A stretch of 64,000 nt of DNA from Sapria himalayana (lineage: Eukaryota; Streptophyta; Magnoliopsida; Malpighiales; Rafflesiaceae): NCBI GenBank assembly GCA_029783825.1, contig JAREIK010010172.1, positions 21,218 to 85,217 on the forward strand. Direction: 5' to 3'. Positions within the stretch are counted from its first letter, which is position 1, and every line of letters begins with the position of its first letter. The notes below the pieces were generated by a model. It saw only the letters and a list, made by a program, of their open reading frames with translations, ran no database searches and had not been told where the DNA came from. The translations under genes were made by a program, and so were the position numbers. This document shows positions 26,840 through 35,846 of the stretch, piece by piece.

Positions 26840-27075
26840 GCACACCACTGTACGATTCTGTCCTGATGCGGTGCACAGTGCACCACCAACAAGCCTCCAC
26901 CCTGCTCAGGCACACTACCACATGTGCTTCTACTCAGGCATGCTACTGTGTGCCGTTTCCCTACTCAGGCACCCCACCACGCATACCTCTGCCATGCTCA
27001 AGTGCACCATCGTGGGCACCTGTCTCTTGCTTGTACACACCACCACATGCACACACCTACACATAATCAAGCACC
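26840..27075. repeat. Imperfect ~31-bp GC-richer minisatellite
   Basis: The word ctcaggca recurs at 26,904, 26,933 and 26,964 and as ctcaagtg at 26,997, giving spacings of 29, 31 and 33. Between them are similar caccaccacatg and tgcttcta-type segments. The block is C-rich on the plus strand and stands out from its AT-rich surroundings. It causes three overlapping short open frames on the plus strand, none with a recognisable motif. It lies about 250 bases beyond the stop codon of the PPR gene and might fall in its 3' UTR. Confidence 0.7.
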
Positions 27076-27322
27076 ACCAAATCACTCACAATGGGTGTGC
27101 GACAACTATACTTGATGGCACACAATAAATGCTTGCCTTCTTTATCCATTATATAATGGACAAAAAAAATTGGCACGGCCAATATGTTGGATGCTTCCAT
27201 TATCATAAAAAAAACAAATATAAAAATGAAAAGCTTAGAACATCTATTAATAGAGACTTTGAAATACTAGACATGATATCATGTTTCATGATTAAAGTTC
27301 CATTTCAATGCTTGCCATCGTA

Positions 27323-28939
27323 TCATGAACATGCCCCAATTGTTTGAACCCAACTTAGGGCAGCAGGCTTTTTTGCATCTATATCAACTATCTTCTGTTT
27401 CAAGGCAACGACATCCTGCCATCGCTCAGCATTTGCATATACATGCACCAAGAGCAAGAGGTAACCAATAGCTTGGTCAGGGTCCAGCTCAACAATAAAC
27501 TTTTGAACTACATGGGCAGCAATCTCTGCGTTTTTGTGAATTCTACATCCACCAAGCAAAGCACCCCACACTGCATCATTTGGCTTCATGGGCATGGCCT
27601 TTATGAGATCATATGCTTCATCCAACAGCCCTGCACGGCTAAATAAATCAACCATGCAACCATAATGCTCAATTTTGGGATGAATACCCCAAATTGAAAT
27701 CATATTTTTAAAAAAATTGCGACCCTCATTAATCAATCCAGCATGGCTGCAGGCACTAAGAACCCCAATGAAGGTTATACCATCAGGTTTTGTTTGCCTG
27801 CTTCCCATCCTTTGCATCAGCTGAAACACAGAAAGAGCCTCTAGCGCATGCCCCTGTTTTGCTAATCCAGTTATCATGCTCGTCCAGGAGACCGTGTTTT
27901 TCTGTGGCATTAACTTAAACACTTGGCACGCTCTCTCTATCGCACCACAGCTAGCATACATGTGCATCAAAGCATTGTTCAAAGAAACCAACACCGAGTG
28001 GCTTTGAGAAATAAATCTCTCTTCTACATAAGAGTGAATCCACTTACCCAATTTCAAATTCCCAGAATCAGCACAGGCAGACAAAGCTGACACCAATGTT
28101 ACCTGGTCTGGTTCCACACCATCTCGCCTCATTTTATTGAATAAATCTAATGCCTGCCTGCACTTCCCCTTTCGGCTATATCCTGCGATCATAGTTGTCC
28201 ATGAGACAACATTCCTCTCTGGCATCTCATCAAAAATCTTCCTCGCCTGACAAACATTTCCGCACCTTACATACGCTGCAAGCAGCGAATTTAAGCACAC
28301 GACATTTCTTCCATCCATATCATCAAACAGCTTAAGTGCATGCCTAACATTTTCATCATTACCACCCATTGCATACAAATTAACCAAATTTGTCTGGACA
28401 AGCTCATTTGAGGAATACCCGTTAATCAAAACCCTCCCATGCACCTGTTTGCCCTCTCTCAACAACCCCGCCCGTGAAAAACCACTCAAAAGAAAAGAAT
28501 AAGTGAACCCATCTGGCTTTGTCTCCCTAGCCACCATCTGATTGAAGAATGAAACAGAATTTTCTTGTGATTTGCTTCGAGCATGACCCCTGATCATCTG
28601 ATTCCATAAGCAAACACTCGGGTTCTTGATATCTTTGAAAACCCTGTGTGCCGAACATAGAAGATGATCAGAAGCTGCGTAGAATGACACTAACTTGGCG
28701 AGAATGTAGTTTTTCTGAGAATATCCGTTGGTGACTATTTGGGTGTGGATTTGCGAAATACTTTTGAAGGTTTTGCACTTCTGCAATAAATGAAATATGC
28801 ATTGTTGCAGGGCTCTCGAGGTCTTTCTTGAGTTCGATATAATCGGTTCTTCCAATATCATGGAATCGATGATTGGCCTCGCGGGCAAAATTCCATTAGT
28901 TTCACTTTCGGCCTCTCTTTCAGGATGCTGCACAAACAT
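27323..28939 (-). CDS. Pentatricopeptide-repeat protein, PLS class, E subgroup
   Basis: This is an intact 538-codon intronless frame, the only convincing host gene here. PPR proteins of this class are organelle RNA-binding proteins, many of them C-to-U editing or processing factors. Repeats run from about residue 110: WNQMIRGHARS (112-122), a long-variant repeat with KQVHGRVLINGY (164-175), NVVSWTTMIAGYSRKG (243-258) with PDQVTLVSALSACA, NALMHMYASCGAIERA (322-337), NTVSWTSMITGLAKQGHALEAL (348-369), and ITFIGVLSACSHAGLINEG (388-406). The E region follows: VWGALLGGCRIHKN (457-470), then YANAERWQDVVALKQKI and SWVQ (529-532). It ends six residues after SWVQ, with no E+ or DYW domain. The usual SWxxxxGxxHEF continuation is missing. 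The first ATG lies in the upstream repeat array with an in-frame TAA two codons before it. Met27 (28,861, MILEEPII) is an alternative start. GC content is well above the flanks. Confidence 0.93.
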   Translation of the reverse strand: MFVQHPEREAESETNGILPARPIIDSMILEEPIISNSRKTSRALQQCIFHLLQKCKTFKSISQIHTQIVTNGYSQKNYILAKLVSFYAASDHLLCSAHRVFKDIKNPSVCLWNQMIRGHARSKSQENSVSFFNQMVARETKPDGFTYSFLLSGFSRAGLLREGKQVHGRVLINGYSSNELVQTNLVNLYAMGGNDENVRHALKLFDDMDGRNVVCLNSLLAAYVRCGNVCQARKIFDEMPERNVVSWTTMIAGYSRKGKCRQALDLFNKMRRDGVEPDQVTLVSALSACADSGNLKLGKWIHSYVEERFISQSHSVLVSLNNALMHMYASCGAIERACQVFKLMPQKNTVSWTSMITGLAKQGHALEALSVFQLMQRMGSRQTKPDGITFIGVLSACSHAGLINEGRNFFKNMISIWGIHPKIEHYGCMVDLFSRAGLLDEAYDLIKAMPMKPNDAVWGALLGGCRIHKNAEIAAHVVQKFIVELDPDQAIGYLLLLVHVYANAERWQDVVALKQKIVDIDAKKPAALSWVQTIGACS

Positions 28940-29445
28940 GCGTTATGTATAAACATGTTATACATGTTTATACATGCGTTATGGATAAACATGTTATACA
29001 TGTTTATACATGTTTTGTGCACAAACATGCGGATTAGAGGTGCATAAACACATACATAATGCGTTATGTGTGTGCACAAACATGCTGCACATACATGCAA
29101 AATTCCATAAGTGCATAACTGGTTATGCGTTATGCACAAACATGCGTTATGCACAAACATGCGTTATGCATAACAAACACGTTATGTATAAACATGCATT
29201 ATGCATAATAGGTTGTGCATAAACACATGTTATACATGATTGGTTAAGCGTAAACATGCATTGTGAATAATTAATTATGGATAAACATGCGTTATACAAA
29301 ACCAACATGTTATGCATAAACACACGTTATACATAACCAACATATTATGCATAAAAAACATGTTATGCAGAACAAATCTCAATCATAATGCAAACATGAA
29401 CACATTTTGCATAATTAACGTGTTATGGATAACTAGTTATGCACG
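28925..29445. repeat. Tandem array of palindromic ~20-26 bp units (acatgcgttatgcataaa type) upstream of the PPR gene
   Basis: About 500 bases consist of variants of aaacatgcgttatgcataa and aacatgttatacat. The units are themselves near-palindromic (ttatgcataa, acatgt), so both strands look alike. Copies near the gene (28,935-29,035) favour gttatacatgtttatacatg; later ones favour catgcgttatgcacaaa. Spacing is irregular. The array overlaps the annotated ATG of the PPR frame and covers the place where its promoter and 5' UTR should be. Open frames at 28,858-29,160, 29,010-29,222 and 29,312-29,572 are repeat artefacts. Confidence 0.9.
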
Positions 29446-29455
29446 AAACAAATAT

Positions 29456-29509
29456 GAAAATGGAAACTATAATAAAAATGGAAACTATAATAAAAATGGA
29501 AACTATTAT
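29456..29509. repeat. Three tandem copies of an ~18-bp unit
   Basis: The unit aaaaatggaaactataat occurs three times in a row; the first and last copies are slightly changed. It sits just beyond the palindromic array upstream of the PPR gene. Confidence 0.9.
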
Positions 29510-29609
29510 GTGGAAGAGGGTAAATTTAAAATTTTGAATTATCTAGCCCCAAAACATAAATATTTAATTTAATATTCTTGAATATTTTTGAAAAAATTAA
29601 AATGAGGAT

Positions 29610-29983
29610 TAGAGGTGTAAAATGGGCCGGACCGGACTGGGCCCGATAATGCACGCTATAGTGCCGTGCCAGGTAGTTGGGCACGACATGCATGACCATG
29701 CACCGAACGTGGTCAATACGAGCCGATGTCCGACAGGCGAAGCTCGACGATCCCCGAAAGGGTGAAGATGTGCAGCGGCGTGGCAACGCGCTACCAAAAT
29801 CCTATTAAAAAAAAAAACTAGCATTTTGTCCAGCCCAAACCAGGTTGAATCTGGTGGTTTTCAGGCCGTGGGCCTGTGCAGGGCCATACCTCCACAGTAA
29901 TCATGCCGGGCTAGGCACGGTAGCCTAGTTGGGGGCCTAAAACTGGGATGGGCCGGCCCAACCCAGCCCATTTGATACCTCTA
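29610..29983. mobile_element. Non-autonomous hAT element (MITE-like, ~374 bp)
   Basis: The left end tagaggtgtaaaatgggcc and right end gcccatttgatacctcta are inverted repeats of the hAT family in this window. The candidate 8-bp target duplications are atgaggat (29,602-29,609) and ataaggac (29,984-29,991); they agree at six of eight positions and both differences are transitions. The interior is GC-rich and still contains many CpG dinucleotides (cgacgatcc, gcagcggcgtgg), unlike the older copies. It has no transposase and would depend on an autonomous relative. The frames 29,526-29,786 and 29,609-29,824 inside it are chance products of its high GC. Confidence 0.8.
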
Positions 29984-29991
29984 ATAAGGAC

Positions 29992-30287
29992 CAAAACATA
30001 AATATTTTAATTTTGTATTTCCACAATATAATTATCTCAATCATAAATATAATTCAAAAAAAAAACAATTCAAAATGAAAATATTAAAATATGATCCATT
30101 TTTTAAAATTAGAAAAAAAAATGATATCTACTTTAATATCACATATTGGTTATCAATACATACTTTAATATTATGTAGGCATAATTCTAATAATATCTCA
30201 TATCAATTTAAAATATTTTTTTAGGCCTAGTGACATACATAGACTAATAAACTATTATTGTCTGCTAGGTCTCCTTGTGATATTAGG
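29992..30287. other. Short AT-rich spacer
   Basis: No feature recognised between the MITE-like element and the hAT remnant. It has several A runs. Confidence 0.5.
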
Positions 30288-31979
30288 TTAATTACTTAAA
30301 AAAACACCTAATGGCCCATCTCTAAAAGTTCTTATAAATATATTAATAGAGATGCCATTATTCAAAGCATTATCAAATATAATATTAAATATTTTATGCT
30401 GAATGCCATATTCTCTAAATATCTTTATCATATACTCATATATGGATGAATCATCATGAGAATAAAAAATCTTAGTAAATTCTAAACTATTTTTATTTAG
30501 TTTCCACATAATATCTATATAGTGGAAGGTGAGGCTTACAAATGATACAACATCATGACTAGTCTATATATTAGACATTATGAATACCACTTCATTATAT
30601 TTCCTAAATTCATTAATTATTAATTATTTTTCTACTTTATAATATTTTATTATGTTATTCTTTTAATAGACCTAGGAATTATAAGATACGTAGGTTAGAA
30701 GTAGTTCTACATAATACTGACTACCCTATGATCCTTTAAAAATCTAATTAAAAGATACATGATAATAATCAATTTGACCATGTCTTCCCTCAAAATGAAT
30801 GTGGTTAATGAAGTCAAAGTTGTTCCAATTTCAAAGGCCCACCTCTCAGTTGGATTTTATTAGGTTCAAATGTACCATATTTTTTGGAATGTTGATCAAC
30901 ATATTTTCCTAGGATCAAATGCCACTAGTACTCCTACATATATATTTTTTATAATATATATACTATGTTGATATTTCTTCGGCACTCCTATAATTTTTTT
31001 TATTATATTAATGAGAGTTTAGACTAATAAAGTTCACTTAGTTTAGGTTTTTTTAGGTAAATGGATCTGATCAATTAGAGAGAACCTAGTTTTGGCCTCA
31101 AGCCTTTTAGTCAGGTTGTCATTTTTATCTATATCTAGTTTAAAATCATTATCATTATAATCAAAATTTGATATTTATGTATTTTATTTATAATTCTAAA
31201 TTTTAATAAATATACTTTTATATTTTTATAAAGTATTAATTATAACACAAATTAATAAACATAAAATAAATGTATACCATAATATTATAACTTTATTTGA
31301 GTAGTAGCTATAGTCCAACTATTTTTCTAAACTACCTTGCCTATAGCTAATAATGAACAACAAAATAGAGCAGAACAGATGAGAGAGAAGTATTGGAAAG
31401 AAAATTAAGAGAACCAAAAATATAAATTACAAAATGAGACAGATGAGTGAAGAGGAGAAGAAAGGAAATGAATTTGATGAAAATCAAAAACAAATTATTC
31501 TATATTTTTAAAAAATTTTTATATTAATTAAATGTAATTTTTTTAATCTTTTTATAATTAAAATGAGCATCCATCTATCATCAAATTTCTATCATGTGGC
31601 TGTTAGAATGAAATCCATGGCTACAAAAAATTGTAAAAAAATATATATTTTTTATTTTTTTTATCGATAATGAAAGCGACAGGTTATCCCTATAACTTTA
31701 TTTGTCAAGGCCCATTACATAAGAATAACTAGCAGCTTCCATGGTTGAGATGCTAATTAAAAAAAACTAGTTGTGACCTATCCCTACGATGAGGTGTGAC
31801 CATCAGACCATGACCCATGACTCATGACCCTTTCTCAATCACTAACTCATCATGCTTGTAGATTGTGCCAATAAGCAAGGCATGCAAGTTGTACCTAGCC
31901 CGACATGAGCTGCACATGCATGACTATGGTCTAGGCTTGACTATTTCAAGTTGTGCCCCCATGTTATGTCTGATTGGTA
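30288..31979 (-). pseudogene. hAT transposase remnant and 5' leader (minus strand)
   Basis: The clearest coding piece (30,288-30,509, minus) contains YGIQHKIFNIIFDNALNNGISI, which fits the conserved hAT block GIxxKIFxITxDNAxxNxxxI that carries one catalytic Asp. Further upstream (about 30,800-30,930) a broken frame gives KYVDQHSKKYGT, related to the zinc-finger-proximal HVDQCFKKY stretch at 23,310. The leader (31,480-31,850) and GC-rich terminal part (31,790-31,975) follow the order of the other hAT copies. The element continues across the solo LTR to its terminus at 33,471. The 3' half of the transposase, including the dimerisation region, is missing. Dead copy. Confidence 0.65.
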
Positions 31980-32494
31980 TGTTTTTGGTTGTTATTTTCT
32001 TTCTATTTCTGGCGAATCGAGCTTATTTAAGATCATTCCTATTATCTCCAGTACACTTTGTATGTGTGTGTGTGCCATCTCTTTTTATATTATTGTGTTA
32101 GTATATTTTTTTTGTGCTATGTGCGTCTTTTGGTGATATTCAGGTTCGATAAAAGAAATTGAGGAAGATGGTCCGAATCAGAAATTTGATCGAGCAAGTT
32201 GAAGCCGAATCCCGGGCCACGTCGCGTGGCGACGTGGGTGCTCCGAGTTGACTGAGCGCCCAGGAGCGAGCGCCCAGTGACAGAGCTCGGCATCCCACAT
32301 GCCGTGTGCACCCGCAGCTCATGAGCGCCCAGCTAGTGCTTGGCGAGTAATCTCGCAGCTCGTGAGTTCCCAGCGCGCGATCAACGAGTTATTATGCAGC
32401 TCGCGAGTTCATCAGTTTCTGCACGCTCGCACGTCATGGTCGGCCCGATCACGCAGTTACCCAAGTCCAGCGAGCCATCCACATTAAATGCCTT

Positions 32495-32496
<2 letters not shown>

Positions 32497-32528
<32 letters not shown>
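32497..32528. repeat. (GT)16 microsatellite
   Basis: A perfect 32-bp gt run within the solo LTR, about 25 bases upstream of its TATA box. Confidence 0.98.
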
Positions 32529-32530
<2 letters not shown>

Positions 32531-32552
32531 AGGTGTGATAGGGTTTATGGGG

Positions 32553-32560
32553 TATAAATA
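32553..32560 (+). promoter_or_regulatory. TATA box of the solo LTR
   Basis: TATAAATA in the context ggggtataaataccc, a typical plant RNA polymerase II TATA element. It sits in mid-LTR, as expected for an LTR promoter, with a transcription start expected about 30 bases downstream. It is the only well-preserved core promoter motif I trust in the window. Confidence 0.6.
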
Positions 32561-33408
32561 CCCTTGTGCCTTGTAATTTTGAAAAAAAAAACTCAATTTT
32601 TTTGGGGGCTTATAACCTACCTCTTGGGGGCGGAGAGTACTTCTTGACTTTTCTCTTCTTCTATCCTCAAAAACATGGTGCTATTTTGGGAGCTTAAAGA
32701 CTCAATATTCACATTGTATTATTCTTTGTCAAGTTTGTGATTCTCCGGTTTGCTTGTACTCGCTATCAACTTGGGAGTAATCAAAGACTCGTTCGAGGTT
32801 TAATTTCTCTCAATTTTTCGGTATTTACATTTTGATTGTATCTAGTGTAAAATTAGGATTTTTGGCAAGTATGAGTGGCTAAAATCCCTCCAGGGTAGGG
32901 AATATGTGATTGTGTTGTTAAGTGCTAGACTTTATTATTCATGTCCTAATTATATGCTTGTAATATTTTGAATGTCGAATCTTTGGTAATTATTTGGCGT
33001 ACTTAGGCTTACGAGATCGCAAGACTCTTAGTTAGGCCGGAACCAATGCATGTCGATAGATTTCCTTGTAGTAATCGTGGGTCTATTACTATGTTGAATT
33101 GTTGTAGTACACGGTTGGCATAGTTGCATGATTTATTGGCGTCTAGTGCATGATAGCATGTCGAATGTTCCCGAAACCTATTTCTTGTCGTCGATATTGA
33201 ATTGAGTCTTGAGTTCACCTTGCATTCCATTGATTTCTAGCGTAATCTTCATTTTAATTGCCTTTTAGTTAATATGAATTCTCAAATCTAAAGGACTATA
33301 ATGTGTAGCTTGTTTTCTTTTGTTTGTGAGCGATCAAAGTTTGAATTAAATTCCGAATAGCCTTCCACGTGAGATTCGACCCGAGGTCGGGGCAACCCAT
33401 ACTTGGTA

Positions 33409-33471
33409 TTTGAATATAGTCTAACTAAGGTTCTTTAATATCCAAACTACCCAATCCACTTGACACCTCTA
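33409..33471 (-). mobile_element. hAT left terminus, continuing the remnant beyond the solo LTR
   Basis: On the minus strand this reads tagaggtgtcaagtggattgg, a good hAT terminal inverted repeat that matches the start of the copy at 55,844 (tataggtgtcaagtggggcgg). It is the outer end of the remnant at 30,288-31,979. Confidence 0.75.
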
Positions 33472-35243
33472 TAATGATATTTTTTGTCATCACTTTGTAC
33501 TCTAGATGGTATCACTCTATTTGTGGCATTTCCAGTGCCTCGACTTAGAGTACTAGTGAGAAAACACAAAAACTTGATAATTCCCAATATCATAACTTTA
33601 TGTTCCATTGACAAATACATAAGTCATGATTATTCCCATTGATACGATTTTGCATTTCAAAGATATGTCTTAATCATTGTCATTCCTAGCATTGTGACAT
33701 TATGATTTATATAGGAGTTACTTGAGTCATGTCATTCATCGCTACCATGACTATTGTACTTATGAAAATAAAATCATGATCTCAAGCCAGCACCATGATT
33801 TCAAGCTTAAAGAATTGTATGGATTTCTAAAGTAGAAATCTAATACTTAGAAGATTTCAAGAAAAAAAGGAGATTGAAAAATTGAATTTTGAGCCAAGAG
33901 CACAAACCCTTATGTGGAATAGCTACTAACCCTCAATTAGGGGCAAATCCAAGGTGAAAGTGAATAAAATTTATCTGGGTCTAACTTTTCATGCTTAGAT
34001 CCATACTAGGTTGTCATTTGGAACCCTCTATTCTATGTGATGCCACTCAAAATATCTTGAGTGAATTATTCCTCAATGTCAAACAAAATTAATACTTAGG
34101 ATTCACTTTTTGTACTATATATTGATATTGTGATTATATAATGTTATATTTTTGGTAATATTATTAGTTGGATGTCGATGGACATGAATGATATTTAGAA
34201 CATGAATTTATGATTTTCAAAATTTTGTAGGTTTATGTATATTGATCATGATGATGGGTGATATCTATGACATGGAATACACTTATATAATATGATAAGA
34301 AGGAAGTAACAATTTTTCTAATATTAATTATTAAGAAAATCCAATGTGTAAAAACCTAAGATTGAAGTAATTTTAATTATTATGGTACATATGAAGCCAA
34401 ATGTACAAATATATTTAAGACTAGTTCATTATATATATTCTAGAAGAATTAACCTTCTAGTAATATAAGAATAAGTATGCCTAACCTAAAAGTGTCACCG
34501 TAGTGTATGAGTCATTTGTTGTCCATAGATCATGGTAGATGGTGTTAGGTGTGTCAGGGGATACACACAAGTGAATGTGTCTCATATGGTGGTGATAGCC
34601 TTGCGAGTCTTTTTCTCTTGTATGATTTCTATAGGTGAGGTTCGTGGGTATACAAAAATTAATATAAATATGATGCTTATGAAGTCAAAAGGTCCAACAT
34701 TTTTAATACCACATCATTTTGTGTCCTTGGGATATTAAAGATTAAAGAATAGAAATTCACACTTGATGTACTAGTCAATGATAATTGAAATATTACCCAA
34801 AAGAATTAAACATATGAATAACCCATGAATGGAATGAAAACTAATTTTATAAAAAAATATCAAGGGCATAACTACGAGGGAAATTATCTCTAATAGTAAA
34901 AGACCAATGATGACAATCATAGACTATTTTGAATGCTTAGAGGGCACATTAGTATTTCCACACTAATCTATTATTTTTTCTAATAGAAAAACATGATATT
35001 TCTCAAATATTAAAGAAAACATCAGCATACACAAGGAAGTAAGCCAACCTTAGAGTCTAATTATCTTTTTTAAATTGCAAGTCTATCTACTCAACTCAAA
35101 TAATTGTTAGTTCACTGTTGTTTGGTTAGAATGCCTATATGATTCATACGGGATTGATATCTAGATTAACGTTTATTTTACTACTTAAACAACTCATATA
35201 CTTATAGAACCCAGTTGGATAAAAAATAATTACCTAATGAGCT
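33472..35243 (+). repeat. Athila-like LTR copy 2 (plus), 5' end lost at the hAT insertion
   Basis: From 33,475 it picks up in the middle of the LTR as judged by 36,100-36,240. It carries the imperfect repeat with gtcatgat and catgacttt words (33,590-33,830), a block near 34,060-34,480 also found at 36,990, 44,280, 50,030 and 60,960, and the gatatctaga block at 35,150. The LTR ends just before a primer-binding site. The open frame 34,532-34,738 lies inside and is not a gene. Confidence 0.65.
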
Positions 35244-35846
35244 TTTGGGACCATATAACAATGATTAGTCAATGTGAGTTGACATAATTATCCCAAAAGG
35301 ATAGTTCCATTTCTTGTTGTTTAGATATTAATTGTTGCTTTGTGTTTTTGTTATATTTATCATTTTTGTTTCTTTGTTTTTTGTTTGTTTTGTTTCCAAT
35401 CAGCTTATATGAGCATAAATACTAGGACTGTGTTAACATATATGCAATTAAGAATTGAAAGAATAATGAGTGCATTTTTGAGATAGAGAGCCGAAAGAGA
35501 GAGAGAGAGATAGAGAGAGAGATTGCAAAAAAGAACTTTTAGTAATGGAAATCACCATGGTGGTGAAGGATAAGATATCCAACAAGTTAGTCCTCAACAA
35601 ACCTTGGGTGATAATTGGTAGTCAACTAGGATAAATAATTACCATAAGATTTAGATGCAACCTAGTCAACCAAACTACCTTGAGTTGAAGTCTAGTTTAA
35701 TAGCTAAGGTGCAATAATATTATTATAATGGATAAATTTTAGAAGATTCAAATAGTTATTTCACAACTTTTTTTGAGTTGTATAAGATAATGAATATGAA
35801 TGGTGTTAGATAAAATACTATACGATTATAACATTGGGTGGTTATT
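35244..35846 (+). pseudogene. Primer-binding site, leader and gag start of Athila-like copy 2
   Basis: TTTGGGACCATATAACAATG at 35,244 is a decayed form of the TGGCGCCGTTGCC-type primer-binding site. A leader with agtcaatgtgagttgacat follows, then a ga run (35,496-35,522), then gag sequence that aligns with 62,340-62,690. At about 35,846 gag ends abruptly and LTR sequence of the next copy begins without its first ~30 bases. The element therefore lost most of its interior and the two elements are fused at this point. Confidence 0.55.

Larger units (their letters stand above)
31980..33402 (+). mobile_element. Solo LTR (about 1,423 bp) inserted in the hAT remnant
   Basis: It begins TGTTTTTGG and ends AACCCATAC. 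It is flanked on both sides by ttggta (31,974-31,979 and 33,403-33,408). Removing it joins the two halves of the hAT left end. Inside are a TATA box (32,553), a U-rich segment after it, and near the 3' end gattcgacccgaggtcgggg, an ending seen in many Ty3 LTRs. The 5' part (32,150-32,480) is strikingly rich in CpG and repeats cagctcgtgag / gagcgcccag words. No internal retroelement domains are present, hence a solo LTR left by LTR-LTR recombination. The last dinucleotide is not the canonical CA, so the exact 3' edge is uncertain. Confidence 0.7.

Noticed and set aside
26838..27128. Cys/His/Thr-rich plus-strand frames that could look like a small secreted peptide
   Set aside because: Three frames over the same imperfect repeat are open, so openness reflects composition. 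No signal-peptide-like start in a convincing frame.
27443..27646. Plus-strand open frame inside the PPR gene
   Set aside because: Antisense shadow of a well-supported coding sequence.
28858..29572. Three open frames in the array upstream of the PPR gene
   Set aside because: They read the palindromic repeat in both directions and have repeated MFVHN or MYKHAL-type words only.
32117..32596. Several overlapping frames on both strands in the GC-rich block
   Set aside because: They fall in the U3-like part of a solo LTR and are open because of GC content.
31980..33402. Could this segment be a host gene promoter or 5' exon instead of an LTR?
   Set aside because: Flanking ttggta duplications and clean rejoining of the hAT end fit an insertion better, and no downstream coding region belongs to it.
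34532..34738. 68-residue frame with a methionine-rich start
   Set aside because: Located inside LTR copy 2; the frame is not kept in the aligned LTR copies.
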